64,000 nucleotides of DNA from the NCBI RefSeq assembly GCF_029533155.1, contig NZ_JAIZDB010000005.1, positions 1-64,000 on the forward strand. The letters run 5' to 3'. The notes beneath the pieces were generated by a model that had not been told where the DNA came from, made no database searches, and saw only the letters and a program-made list of their open reading frames with translations. A program made the translations under genes and the position numbers. Position 1 is the stretch's first letter. Each line of letters begins with the position of its first letter. The DNA is from Psychrobacillus antarcticus. GTDB lineage: Bacteria > Bacillota > Bacilli > Bacillales_A > Planococcaceae. Below are positions 51,529-60,099 of the stretch, piece after piece.

Positions 51529-51566
51529 GAAAGGCTGCTCCGATTTATCTCGAAACAGCCTTTTGT
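51529..51566. terminator. Hairpin between the EamA and sigma genes
   Basis: AAAGGCTGCTCCGA and TCGAAACAGCCTTTT pair with two mismatches. It lies 15 bases past the stop of the transporter gene. Confidence 0.6.
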
Positions 51567-51581
51567 ATTTAATAAGTTCTA

Positions 51582-52478
51582 TTAAACAGTTACTTTACCT
51601 TCTTTTTCAATTTTTTCGATAGCGGCTTTACCACTAAAAGTTAAAATAGCAATACTCCCAAGTAATAAACCTATCCCTACCCAAGATGTTGCACTAAGAA
51701 TTTCCCCCACCACAACAACCCCAAGTAAGGCAGCGGTTGTCGGCTCTGCCAATGATAAAGTAAGCGCGGAAGAAGCAGGGATTTTACGAAGCCCCCAACC
51801 GTATAATACATAAGCAATGCTAGTTGTTGCTATGCCTAGATAAAATATGATTCCTATGTTTCCAGCATCCTTCAACCAACTTACGTCAAATATAAAAAAG
51901 AAAGGGGTTAACAATAACGCGCTAAGCGAGAAGGTCATTGCAACTACTGACATTGCCTCTTCTTTTTGCAACATAGATTTACTTGTCATTGTATATAATG
52001 CAAAAATAACACCAGCGACTAAGGAATACAAAATCCCTAATGGATTAATGCTCACTTCACCTTTTGTAACAAATAAAAACATACACCCAATAATGGCTAG
52101 TCCAGTGGAGATTCCCCAAATTTTCGTAGGGCGCATCTTTAAAAATATCCATTCAATCAACCCAGAAAATACTGGAGCACTTCCGATAGCAACCACACTC
52201 GCTATCGCTACCCCTGTCAAACGCACCGATGAAAAGAATAAGAGCTGAAACAATGAAATACAAATAGCGGCATAGAGTGTTTGTTTCCAAGGCCATGAAC
52301 GGAATTTAATTTTTTTTAATAAAACCATAATGAGTAGAAGGAATAATCCCCCTGTTGCAGATCGTCCAGCACTAATGATAAATGGGTGTGCACTGTCTGG
52401 TAAGAATGTTTGTGCAGTGCCTGTTGTCCCCCACAAAATAGCACCAAGTAGAACAAATATGTATGGTAATACGGTCAA
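51582..52478 (-). CDS. EamA/DMT-family transporter
   Basis: The 298-aa protein has ten helices in two EamA repeats (about 5-140 and 150-285). AILWGTTGTAQTFLPDSAHP (about 14-33), ASVVAIGSAPVFSGLIEWI and PASSALTLSLAEPTTAALLG are the usual repeat signatures. The family exports metabolites such as amino acids or carboxylates. Substrate unknown. Single gene. Confidence 0.87.
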   Translation of the reverse strand: MTVLPYIFVLLGAILWGTTGTAQTFLPDSAHPFIISAGRSATGGLFLLLIMVLLKKIKFRSWPWKQTLYAAICISLFQLLFFSSVRLTGVAIASVVAIGSAPVFSGLIEWIFLKMRPTKIWGISTGLAIIGCMFLFVTKGEVSINPLGILYSLVAGVIFALYTMTSKSMLQKEEAMSVVAMTFSLSALLLTPFFFIFDVSWLKDAGNIGIIFYLGIATTSIAYVLYGWGLRKIPASSALTLSLAEPTTAALLGVVVVGEILSATSWVGIGLLLGSIAILTFSGKAAIEKIEKEGKVTV

Positions 52479-52578
52479 TTTTTCTCCCTACCTTTCCACA
52501 TCATCTAACTTCCAATATAGCACATATTGAGTTACCACCAATCGTATCTTATACTAATGAGGATAGGAGGCATTTTAC

Positions 52579-52809
52579 ATGTATATGACAGTAGAAGTAA
52601 CTGCGAATTATTTATCAATGCCTATTGATCAAGTAAAACGATATATTTCAGAGAAGAAGATTCGTGCCATTTTTGATGGTGAAGAGTATTACGTAAATAG
52701 CGCCCAATTTGAAACACACTTATTGCAGATTGAGGACTTAAAGCGACAAATCGACGAATGGAGAAATACTCCGATTCCAGATGATATTGACGTAAAGGAC
52801 GAAGATTAA
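52579..52809 (+). CDS. Small excisionase-like HTH protein
   Basis: The 76-aa protein has MTVEVTANYLSMPIDQVKRY and ISEKKIRAIFDGEEYYVNSA, a MerR/excisionase-type helix-turn-helix with a wing. A polar coiled tail follows. It may be a free-standing DNA-binding protein; no phage genes are nearby. GATAGGAGG precedes the ATG and a terminator follows. Confidence 0.72.
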   Translation: MYMTVEVTANYLSMPIDQVKRYISEKKIRAIFDGEEYYVNSAQFETHLLQIEDLKRQIDEWRNTPIPDDIDVKDED

Positions 52810-52819
52810 TACAAAGGAA

Positions 52820-52856
52820 AAGGACGCTCTCCAAATGAGGAGAATGTCCTTTTTTA
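52820..52856 (+). terminator. Terminator of the HTH gene
   Basis: AAGGACGCTCTCC and GAGGAGAATGTCCTT pair with small mismatches around AAAT, then six T. Confidence 0.78.
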
Positions 52857-52890
52857 TTAAACAATATAAGTCGCTGTCGTATTTCTATAT

Positions 52891-52935
52891 TGTCCAGCTT
52901 CAGCGCCTAGCCCCTAGAGTCGTTTCCATACGTTG
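52891..52935 (-). repeat. Short GC-rich repeat (GTCCAGC-GCGCCTAGCCCC word)
   Basis: GTCCAGCTTCAGCGCCTAGCC and CCTAGAGTCG form the inverted counterpart of GAAGCGACCCGAGGGGCTAGG and CGCTGGAC at 40018-40044. It lies in the non-coding gap before the homoserine dehydrogenase gene. Confidence 0.6.
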
Positions 52936-52977
52936 TCGCCTTAGACTGTCTTCCAAAACATATGCGCTTACGCATTT

Positions 52978-53964
52978 TTATATCGTAATAAAGAATCCTG
53001 CTCTTTTGCCGATTATTTCTGCGTAATCCTCTACCATTACACTTGCCGTTGGATACATGCCTGCGCCTGGACCGACTAATGTTAATGTCCCAATATAATT
53101 TGTATCTAGTGCAACCGCATTGTTTACTCCCTCTATTGAGTATAGGGGATGATCTGGTCCTACAAGTTGCGGGCCAACCGAAGCGTATAGTTCTCCATTT
53201 TCGTCTTGCTCTATTGCTGCTACATGACGGTAACGTAGTCCCTGTTCCTTCGCTTTACGGACGTCTTCTAATGAGATTTCGTCAATACCAACTACTCGAA
53301 CATCGTTCCAATTCGGCTGTTTTTTAAATGCTAATGCACTTAAAATCATTAGTTTGCGGAATGCATCTTGCCCAGATACGTCATTATATGGATCTGCTTC
53401 AGCATAACCAAGGTCCTGCGCCTCTTTTAATGCATCATCAAATTGACTTTCTTCCTGTCTCATTTGTGTCAAAATGTAGTTCGATGTACCGTTCAAGATA
53501 CCTTGAATTCTTTTTACTGAGTTAACTTGTAATAAGTTTTTCAATGTCTTAATAACAGGAACTCCACCCGCCGTAGTTGCTTCATATCCTATAAATACTC
53601 CACGAGACTTCGCACGTTCATGCAATGGAATACTATACTTGGAGAACATCACTTTATTTGCTGTGATTACGTGACAGCCTTTATCAATCGCTCTACATAG
53701 GTAGTTATATGCTGGTTCCTCATTTACAATTGCCTCGAATACTACTTGAAGCCCAGGAATATTAATAATATCCTCGAAGTTATCCGTAACTAAAACACCT
53801 GGTGTAACCATTCTTTCTTTTCCAACGTTGTTTACGAGAATAGCACTAATTTCTAAGTCTAATCCTAAAGATTTTTTAAGATCTTCTCTTTTTTCGTTTA
53901 CAATGTGGTAAATCCCTTGCCCGACTGTTCCGAAACCTAGGATTGCTGCTTTTATCGTCGCCAT
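52978..53964 (-). CDS. Homoserine dehydrogenase, short form without ACT domain
   Basis: The product is 328 aa from the ATG at 53964 after GGAGGAG; a longer frame to 54036 lacks a site. IKAAILGFGTVGQGIYHIV (about 3-21) is the NAD(P) fold. TANKVMFSKYS and GYEATTAGGVPVIKTLKNLL (about 118-137), LNGTSNYILTQM and YAEADPYNDVSGQDAFRKLMIL are the catalytic blocks with substrate Asp and Lys residues. B. subtilis Hom has about 100 more residues that carry an ACT domain for feedback control; that is missing here. It makes homoserine for methionine and threonine, next to metY. Confidence 0.92.
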   Translation of the reverse strand: MATIKAAILGFGTVGQGIYHIVNEKREDLKKSLGLDLEISAILVNNVGKERMVTPGVLVTDNFEDIINIPGLQVVFEAIVNEEPAYNYLCRAIDKGCHVITANKVMFSKYSIPLHERAKSRGVFIGYEATTAGGVPVIKTLKNLLQVNSVKRIQGILNGTSNYILTQMRQEESQFDDALKEAQDLGYAEADPYNDVSGQDAFRKLMILSALAFKKQPNWNDVRVVGIDEISLEDVRKAKEQGLRYRHVAAIEQDENGELYASVGPQLVGPDHPLYSIEGVNNAVALDTNYIGTLTLVGPGAGMYPTASVMVEDYAEIIGKRAGFFITI

Positions 53965-54097
53965 GCTATCTCCTCCAAATGAATTCACACAATTGAGTTC
54001 CAATTTTGCTACTATTAGTAAAATTCCTAATCGCAATAATATACGAAGAACTATTTTACATATTGTAGCCCATTATTACTCAATTATCAATAAAATT

Positions 54098-55390
54098 CTA
54101 TCTAGAGAGGACACTTGTTTCCCCCACGAGTACTTTTTCGAGTGCAGCCTTTAAATCTTCGACTGCCTCAAGACCAACTGAGAGGCGTATTAAGTCTTCC
54201 GTAACACCTGATTTCACTAAGTCCTCTGGAGTTAACTGCTGATGTGTAGTAGATGCTGGGTGGATTATTAGTGATTTAGCATCGCCAACGTTTGCTACAT
54301 GCGACCAAATTTCAATATTATCTATAATATTGCGACCTGCTTCTTTACCACCTTTTACTCCGAAAGTTAGGATGGAACCAAAACCATTTTGTAAGTATTT
54401 TTTTGCAAGCTCATGAGAAGGGTGACTTTCTAAACCTAAGTAGTTAACCCAAGTCACTTCTTCGTTACTTTCTAAGTACTCTGCGATTTTCTGTGCATTT
54501 TCATTGTGCTTTGGTATACGTAGATGAAGTGTTTCTAATCCTTGTAAAAACGAGAAAGCAGCTTCAGGACTTAAAGTTGGACCAAAATCACGAAGTAATT
54601 GAACGCGTAATTTCACTGCGAATGCTACGTTCGGAACATCTATTCCGTATCTTAAACCATGATAAGTCACATCTGGCTGTGTGAATCCAGGGAATTTCTC
54701 TGAATCCCAATTAAAGTTTCCTCCATCTACCACTACTCCACCAATAGTAGTACCATGACCGCCAATCCACTTAGTTGCCGAGTGAATTACCACATGTGCA
54801 CCGTTTTGAATCGGATTTGAACCATATGGAGTAGCAAATGTGCTATCAACTAATAGTGGAACCCCTACTTCGTTAGCAATGGCCGCCACGTTTTCTACAT
54901 CTAGAACATTTAAGCTTGGGTTTCCGATAATTTCACCAAAAAATGCTTTTGTTTTATCAGTTACAGCTGCTCGGAAATTTTCTGGATCTGTAGAATCTAC
55001 AAACTTCACTGTAATACCATATCTCGGCAATGTATGAGCAAATAAATTGAATGTACCACCGTATAAATTTTCAGCAGCAATGATTTCATCCCCTGCTCCT
55101 GCAATGTTTAAAATAGAAAATGCGATAGCTGCCATCCCAGAAGAAAATGCAACCGCCGCTGTTCCACCTTCTAATAATGCAATTCGTTGTTCAAAAACAT
55201 CCACAGTTGGATTCGTAATACGGGAATAAATATTACCTGTTTCCGCAAGAGCAAATAGATTTTGCGCATGCTCTGTATTTTTGAATACGAACGATGTTGT
55301 CTTGTGAATAGGGACTGCTCGTGAACCTGTCACTGGATCTGGTTGTTGGCCACCGTGTAAAAGTAGTGTTTCTTTTTGAAGATTTGTCAT
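54098..55390 (-). CDS. metY: O-acetylhomoserine sulfhydrylase (MetY)
   Basis: The 430-aa PLP enzyme of the Cys/Met metabolism family makes homocysteine from O-acetylhomoserine and sulfide. The PLP Lys is in IHSATKWIGGHGT (about 205), with SRITNPTVDVFEQRIALLEG (about 56-75), LYGGTFNLFAHTLPRYG and VDSTFATPYGSNPIQNGAH as supporting blocks. AGGAGG precedes the ATG. It is controlled by a SAM-I riboswitch. The homoserine dehydrogenase follows 130 bases downstream, so both may share the transcript. Confidence 0.93.
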   Translation of the reverse strand: MTNLQKETLLLHGGQQPDPVTGSRAVPIHKTTSFVFKNTEHAQNLFALAETGNIYSRITNPTVDVFEQRIALLEGGTAAVAFSSGMAAIAFSILNIAGAGDEIIAAENLYGGTFNLFAHTLPRYGITVKFVDSTDPENFRAAVTDKTKAFFGEIIGNPSLNVLDVENVAAIANEVGVPLLVDSTFATPYGSNPIQNGAHVVIHSATKWIGGHGTTIGGVVVDGGNFNWDSEKFPGFTQPDVTYHGLRYGIDVPNVAFAVKLRVQLLRDFGPTLSPEAAFSFLQGLETLHLRIPKHNENAQKIAEYLESNEEVTWVNYLGLESHPSHELAKKYLQNGFGSILTFGVKGGKEAGRNIIDNIEIWSHVANVGDAKSLIIHPASTTHQQLTPEDLVKSGVTEDLIRLSVGLEAVEDLKAALEKVLVGETSVLSR

Positions 55391-55455
55391 TTGAATTCCT
55401 CCTAGAATGTAGTTTAGATGGACACTTATGGAGGCGTGAGAGGATTAGAACAAAC

Positions 55456-55485
55456 AAAAAACCCTCTTCAATTAAGAAGAGGGTG
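55456..55485 (-). terminator. SAM-I riboswitch terminator
   Basis: On the minus strand CACCCTCTTCTTA and ATTGAAGAGGGT pair, followed by six T. It is the expression platform between the aptamer and metY. Confidence 0.88.
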
Positions 55486-55503
55486 CGATTTCGCATGTTC
55501 CTC

Positions 55504-55617
55504 CTCTTATCTTCCAAATTCGTTTAGAATTTGTAGGATTTAGCACCTTTCCAAGTTGAGAACTTGTCGGTTGCCGGGCATCGTAGGGCCTATTCCCTCC
55601 GCCACTCTTGATAAGAG
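55504..55617 (-). promoter_or_regulatory. SAM-I (S-box) riboswitch
   Basis: On the minus strand CTCTTATC and GATAAGAG close the aptamer. AAGAGTGGCGGAGGGA, TAGGCCCTACGATGCCCGGC and AACCGACAAGTTC then GGAAAGGTGCTAAATCC are the S-box signature words. SAM binding should cause termination at 55456-55485 and shut off metY. Confidence 0.95.
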
Positions 55618-55775
55618 TATAAAATTTAGTTTTCCATCTTGTTACACAGTATAGAATTTTACCAATCTGTTTGTCAACACCTTTTTGAATAATTAAAAAA
55701 CTATCCTCGTTAAAATTCTGAAACTTCTTAACTTTTCTTTCGTTTAATATATTGAAGTTAGTTGGAGGTGAGAAA

Positions 55776-56417
55776 ATGATTGTTCCAATGATTACTATAC
55801 TTGTTATTAGTTATCTAATAGGATCCATTCATGGTTCTAAAATAGCGCAGTCTCTTAGTGGCGTGAATATAAAAAAAGAAGGTTTAAAGAATTCTGGCGC
55901 TTCAAATGCCGCAGTTGTTTTAGGAGCAAAATACGGTGTATTAGTTGCAATTATTGATATTTTAAAAGGAGTTTTAATCGTAATCGGGACGCGTTTCTGG
56001 ATTCTACAGTACGCGGACTTTTCATCGGTTGACCAGGATATACTTCTTTATGGTGCTAGTGCTGCTGTAATACTTGGTCATAATTTCCCTCTTTATACTA
56101 AATTTAAAGGTGGAAAAGGCACCGCAACCCTTATTGGAGTACTACTTGCTCTTAGCTGGCCGCTTGGTTTAATCGGACTTATATTATTAATAGGAACTGC
56201 ATTATTAACGGACTATTTATTAATTGGCGTGTTTGTTTTTTACTTTGTTTTTCTCGGGGCTTCTATTTGGTTTGCGGAAGGAGTAGGACCAATGGCTATT
56301 GCCGGGTTTCTATTTTTGATGGCCGTTGTTTTACATATCGAAAACTTCCGTCGTTTAATGAGTCAAGAAGAGATGAGAATCTCCACTTTCTTAAGTAAGA
56401 AGAAACCATCTGTATGA
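55776..56417 (+). CDS. PlsY-like glycerol-3-phosphate acyltransferase
   Basis: The product is 213 aa from the ATG at 55776 after TTGGAGGTG; an upstream in-frame start overlaps that site. About five helices. LKNSGASNAAVVLGAKYG (about 32-49) corresponds to motif 1 and GHNFPLYTKFKGGKGTAT (about 103-120) to motif 2 of PlsY. PlsY acylates glycerol-3-phosphate using acyl-phosphate. The canonical G-S-N-x-G of motif 1 is altered (KNSGASN), so this could be a paralogue rather than the main PlsY. Confidence 0.83.
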   Translation: MIVPMITILVISYLIGSIHGSKIAQSLSGVNIKKEGLKNSGASNAAVVLGAKYGVLVAIIDILKGVLIVIGTRFWILQYADFSSVDQDILLYGASAAVILGHNFPLYTKFKGGKGTATLIGVLLALSWPLGLIGLILLIGTALLTDYLLIGVFVFYFVFLGASIWFAEGVGPMAIAGFLFLMAVVLHIENFRRLMSQEEMRISTFLSKKKPSV

Positions 56418-56431
56418 AATGAGTGAATATC

Positions 56432-57019
56432 ATGAAGAAGAAAATGAGGTGGATCGTGCTTATCCCATTAGTAGTGATTGTTTCTAGTGGAATTGGGATA
56501 TGGGTTCTCACGAGTAATTGGCTTGAGAGTGGTCAAAATCCAAAAGCAGATGGCACCAATCAATATGCTATTGTGCTTGGTGCCAAAGTGAAAAAAGGGA
56601 ATATTCCCTCCCTTTCTTTACAGTATAGATTGGATACGGCTCTTGCCTACGCCCAAAAATACCCCCATGTAAAATTCGTGCTTTCAGGTGGACAAGGACA
56701 TGATGAAGATATCGAAGAGGCTGTCGTAATGAGAGATTTTCTGTTGGAGAATGGAATAGATGAAAGTAGGCTCATTTTAGAAAATAAATCCACTTCGACT
56801 TATGAAAATCTATTGTTATCTCAAGAATTATTACCTAGTGATATTGACTCCGTCACGCTTATTACAAGCGACTACCATTTACAACGTGCCAAAATACTAG
56901 CTAGCAAGCTAGGTTGGGAGTCGGACGTAGTGGCTGCTAAAACGCCAAAAGTTGTCGAATTCAAGGTTCGTACCCGAGAACGTGCTGCGTTGTTAAAGGC
57001 GTATATTTTAGGGAATTGA
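56432..57019 (+). CDS. DUF218 (YdcF/SanA-like) membrane-anchored protein
   Basis: The product is 195 aa from the ATG at 56432 (GTG 56423 possible). One N-terminal helix (RWIVLIPLVVIVSSGIGIWVL) is followed by a DUF218 domain: YAIVLGAKVKKGNIPSLSLQ (about 45-64), FVLSGGQGHDEDIEEAVVMR (about 82-101), ENKSTSTYENL and ITSDYHLQRAKILASKLGW. SanA/YdcF proteins influence envelope integrity or bind SAM; the exact role is not known. It follows the PlsY-like gene by 14 bases in the same unit. Confidence 0.85.
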   Translation: MKKKMRWIVLIPLVVIVSSGIGIWVLTSNWLESGQNPKADGTNQYAIVLGAKVKKGNIPSLSLQYRLDTALAYAQKYPHVKFVLSGGQGHDEDIEEAVVMRDFLLENGIDESRLILENKSTSTYENLLLSQELLPSDIDSVTLITSDYHLQRAKILASKLGWESDVVAAKTPKVVEFKVRTRERAALLKAYILGN

Positions 57020-57031
57020 TTATTACAAATA

Positions 57032-57083
57032 GATGGGTATCAAGTAATTATTGCGTTACTTTCTTGATACCCATCTTTTTACT
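57032..57083. terminator. Terminator after the DUF218 gene
   Basis: AGATGGGTATCAAG and CTTGATACCCATCT pair perfectly with a loop of about 16 bases, then five T. It can also serve the GIY-YIG gene on the minus strand. Confidence 0.82.
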
Positions 57084-57100
57084 AATCCATAAAATTCATT

Positions 57101-57445
57101 TTAGCTATGATATCCTTTTTCACCGTAAGGTTGTAGCTTTTCTAACCATTTCTCCAATAACTTTTCTAATTCTTTTTTGCCTACTCTACTTTCAGTTTCC
57201 TCTTTTTTAATAATCTCCATATGCTCTATGTCAAAATTATCTTTGCCGAACTGAGTCCAGTCCTTTTGCAGATTTTTATTTGAATGGAGTCCGTTTTCTA
57301 ATGTAAATTTAACTCCATTCAACGTTTTAAAATTAGGTGTAGAAGCTACATACTTTTTACCGTTTCGTTTGTTTGTGATGACGTAAATTCCGCCCTCGAT
57401 TTTAATTTCTTTATATTCTTGTTTTAATTCTTTTTTGCGATCCAT
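57101..57445 (-). CDS. GIY-YIG-like nuclease family protein
   Basis: The 114-aa protein has GGIYVITNKRNGKKYVASTP (about 18-37) as the GIY-YIG strand pair, with the usual YIG replaced by KYVAS, and FTLENGLHSNKNLQKDWTQF with GKDNFDIEHME. The second signature Y-I-G is thus altered, so catalysis is uncertain. It is 19 bases downstream of the DUF2087 regulator on the same strand, an arrangement seen elsewhere in Bacillus. Confidence 0.78.
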   Translation of the reverse strand: MDRKKELKQEYKEIKIEGGIYVITNKRNGKKYVASTPNFKTLNGVKFTLENGLHSNKNLQKDWTQFGKDNFDIEHMEIIKKEETESRVGKKELEKLLEKWLEKLQPYGEKGYHS

Positions 57446-57464
57446 TTATATTCCATCCTTCTAT

Positions 57465-58220
57465 TTAGTTTTTCACCCAATACGCACTACCATCGTCTTG
57501 TCTGTCCAAAAATCCATACTCTATTAAGTAACGTCTTAATGTTACGAAATCCTCATAAGCATTCTTTAGTACATGATTTATTTCTTTCTCTGTGTAGGTT
57601 TTTCCTTTTTCAAATCTTTGGATCAGAACTCTTAAGGTTGCTAGTTTTTGCTTTTCTTTCCTAGGAAATTTCATAAGAGGTCCATCTATTCCATCTGGGA
57701 AGAATTTACTTTCGATATCTTTTTGTTCTTCTTGCGTGATGTTATACCGATCGTCCACCATCGTTGCAGTCTTATGAAGCGGTAAAAATGTCGGCGCATG
57801 ATTATCTTGTGCCTTTAACAATTCCATCATCGCTAAAAACACTTTTGCTTGTCGCTCCTTTTCCTTTAATACGAAACGATGATTTCGAATCGTAGAAGAG
57901 CTTCCAATTCCTAGCTCTGTTTGTATTTCTGCATCACTTTTACCCTCATAAAAGAGGCGTAATAGGCTATTTTGATGATCGGTTAAGCCAGTAAATTTTT
58001 TGTTAAGCCCTATTAGATATTGAAAAACAGAGTCATGCTCCGTTTCAATATGATGCTTCATGAATTTTCCTGCTTCATATAACATATTATTCTTTGGATA
58101 AATGAATCCCTTTTCAACTTTAAATCCGCACATAATACATACATACATTTCGTCTTCTTCAACATAACCTGACTTTAACTGTTCTGAAGAGGCATTCCAA
58201 AGTAATTCCGACACTTCCAT
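57465..58220 (-). CDS. DUF2087-containing LuxR-like transcription regulator
   Basis: The product is 251 aa from the ATG at 58220; an upstream ATG at 58232 is possible. CIMCGFKVEKG (about 29) looks like part of a zinc site. FTGLTDHQNSLLRLFYEGKS and DAEIQTELGIGSSSTIRNHR are a LuxR-type HTH (about 76-116). The last 90 residues form a DUF2087 domain (KFPRKEKQKLATLRVLIQRF and EKEINHVLKNAYEDFVTLRR with YLIEYGFLDR). It is first in an operon with the GIY-YIG protein. Three ATATACAAAC half-sites lie at its start. Confidence 0.83.
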   Translation of the reverse strand: MEVSELLWNASSEQLKSGYVEEDEMYVCIMCGFKVEKGFIYPKNNMLYEAGKFMKHHIETEHDSVFQYLIGLNKKFTGLTDHQNSLLRLFYEGKSDAEIQTELGIGSSSTIRNHRFVLKEKERQAKVFLAMMELLKAQDNHAPTFLPLHKTATMVDDRYNITQEEQKDIESKFFPDGIDGPLMKFPRKEKQKLATLRVLIQRFEKGKTYTEKEINHVLKNAYEDFVTLRRYLIEYGFLDRQDDGSAYWVKN

Positions 58221-58248
58221 ATACAAACACAACCAATCTTTGTTTATT

Positions 58249-58288
58249 AATATACAAACATTATATAATAACGTTTGTATATTATCAA
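58249..58288 (-). promoter_or_regulatory. Strong promoter covered by an inverted repeat, upstream of the DUF2087 regulator
   Basis: On the minus strand TTGATA (58288-58283), a 17-bp spacer and TATAAT (58265-58260) form a near-consensus SigA promoter. The inverted repeat AATATACAAAC (58249-58259) / GTTTGTATATT (58273-58283) covers the spacer and -10. A third copy of the half-site ATATACAAAC lies at 58219-58228, over the start codon. This is a likely autoregulatory operator. Confidence 0.72.
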
Positions 58289-58379
58289 TATGTAAATATG
58301 TGGTTGCTATTTATCTGAAAATAAGAAACAATATAAATACGACGTTTCGGAAATCGAAACGATAGAGAGGGGAATTACA

Positions 58380-60077
58380 ATGGTTACATTCAAGGATTAT
58401 GAGTATAAACGGCCAAATTTAGAGCAAGACAAATCTACATTTCAGGGGTTATTAACAAAATTTCAGGAAGCCTCTTCAGTAGAAGAACAAAATGAAGCAA
58501 TTGAGAATATCAATGCATTTCGCAATGATTATTCTACACACGCAAACTTAGTTTATATTCGTGCGTCTATTGATACGAATGATGAGTTCTATCAAAAAGA
58601 GCGTGATTATTTTGATGAAACAAATCCTGAAATAGAAGAAATGATTACGGAATATTACAAAGCATTGGTTGAATCTCCGTTTCGAGCTGAATTAGAAGAT
58701 AAATGGGGCAACCAGCTTTTTGATTTGGCAGATTACCAGATTAAAGCATTTTCCCCTGAAATCATTTCTCTTATGCAAAAAGAAAACAAGCTTGCATCAG
58801 ACTACTCAAAGTTAGTTGCCTCTGCACAAGTAGAATTTAATGGAGAGACACTAACACTTGCACAACTTGGGCCATATGCCGAATCAACTGATCGCGATAC
58901 TCGTAAAAAAGCGAAAGAGACTAGTAGTGGTTTTTTCCATGGAAATGAAGCTAGATTTGATGAAATTTATGATGAACTAGTAAAAGTACGTCATGAAATC
59001 GCAACGATACTTGGATACAAGAACTTTGTAGAACTGGGCTATATTCGTATGAACCGTATTGATTACAATGCGGAGATGGTAAAAAAATTCCGTGATCAGG
59101 TCCGTGATTTTATCGTTCCTGTGGCGACTAAGCTTTATGAGCGACAAGCAAAACGCATAGGCGTAGACAGTCTGAAGTATTATGATGAGCCTTTTAACTT
59201 CTTAAGTGGGAACGCAACACCACAAGGTTCTCCGGAGTGGATTGTAGAAAACGGCAAGAAAATGTACGAGGAGCTCTCTCCTGAAACAGCTGAGTTCTTC
59301 CAGTTTATGATTGATCGTGATTTGATGGATTTAGTTGCGAAAAAAGGGAAAGAAGCTGGTGGTTATTGTACATTCATCGATAACTATGAATCTCCATATA
59401 TCTTCTCTAATTTCAATGGAACATCAGGAGATATTGATGTATTAACGCATGAAGCAGGTCATGCTTTCCAAGTATATACAAGTCGTAACATAGGTATCCC
59501 AGAGTATGTTTGGCCGACTTTTGAGTCCTGTGAGATCCATTCGATGAGTATGGAATTCTTTACATGGCCTTGGATGGAATTATTCTTTAAAGAGCAAACC
59601 GACAAATATAAGTTTGCCCATTTAAGTAGCGGTCTTCTTTTCCTACCCTACGGAGTCGCAGTGGATGAATTCCAACATGCTGTTTATGAAAATCCGGAGA
59701 TGACTCCCGCTGAGCGTAAGGCTACTTGGAAGAAGATAGAGGAAATTTATTTACCTCATCTTGATTACGATGGAAATAGTTATTACGAAGCTGGTGGGTT
59801 CTGGCAACGTCAAGCACATATTTATGCTAGTCCATTCTATTATATCGACTACACACTTGCTCAAATATGTGCATTCCAATTTTGGAAACGCTCAAGAGAG
59901 GATCACGAAGCTGCTTGGAAGGATTATTTATATCTTTGCCAACTTGGAGGATCGAAATCATTTACTAAATTAGTAGCAGAAGCGAATTTAATCTCTCCAT
60001 TTGAGGATGGTTGTGTAGAATCAGTCATTGGTTCAATTGAGGAGTATTTAAATAGTGTGGATGACTCTGCATTATAG
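58380..60077 (+). CDS. M3-family oligoendopeptidase (PepF-like)
   Basis: The 565-aa zinc peptidase has the HExxH motif in VLTHEAGHAFQVYTS (about 355-369) and the third-ligand Glu in FESCEIHSMSMEF (about 381). The YYEAGGFWQRQAHIYASPFY and IDYTLAQICAFQF block near 464-500 is typical of the M3 family (PepF/oligoendopeptidase F). It is cytoplasmic and cleaves short peptides. AGAGGGG lies ahead of the ATG. It is shorter than PepF of lactococci (about 600) but complete. Confidence 0.92.
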   Translation: MVTFKDYEYKRPNLEQDKSTFQGLLTKFQEASSVEEQNEAIENINAFRNDYSTHANLVYIRASIDTNDEFYQKERDYFDETNPEIEEMITEYYKALVESPFRAELEDKWGNQLFDLADYQIKAFSPEIISLMQKENKLASDYSKLVASAQVEFNGETLTLAQLGPYAESTDRDTRKKAKETSSGFFHGNEARFDEIYDELVKVRHEIATILGYKNFVELGYIRMNRIDYNAEMVKKFRDQVRDFIVPVATKLYERQAKRIGVDSLKYYDEPFNFLSGNATPQGSPEWIVENGKKMYEELSPETAEFFQFMIDRDLMDLVAKKGKEAGGYCTFIDNYESPYIFSNFNGTSGDIDVLTHEAGHAFQVYTSRNIGIPEYVWPTFESCEIHSMSMEFFTWPWMELFFKEQTDKYKFAHLSSGLLFLPYGVAVDEFQHAVYENPEMTPAERKATWKKIEEIYLPHLDYDGNSYYEAGGFWQRQAHIYASPFYYIDYTLAQICAFQFWKRSREDHEAAWKDYLYLCQLGGSKSFTKLVAEANLISPFEDGCVESVIGSIEEYLNSVDDSAL

Positions 60078-60099
60078 GTATTGAAAGGAGTTGGAGAAT

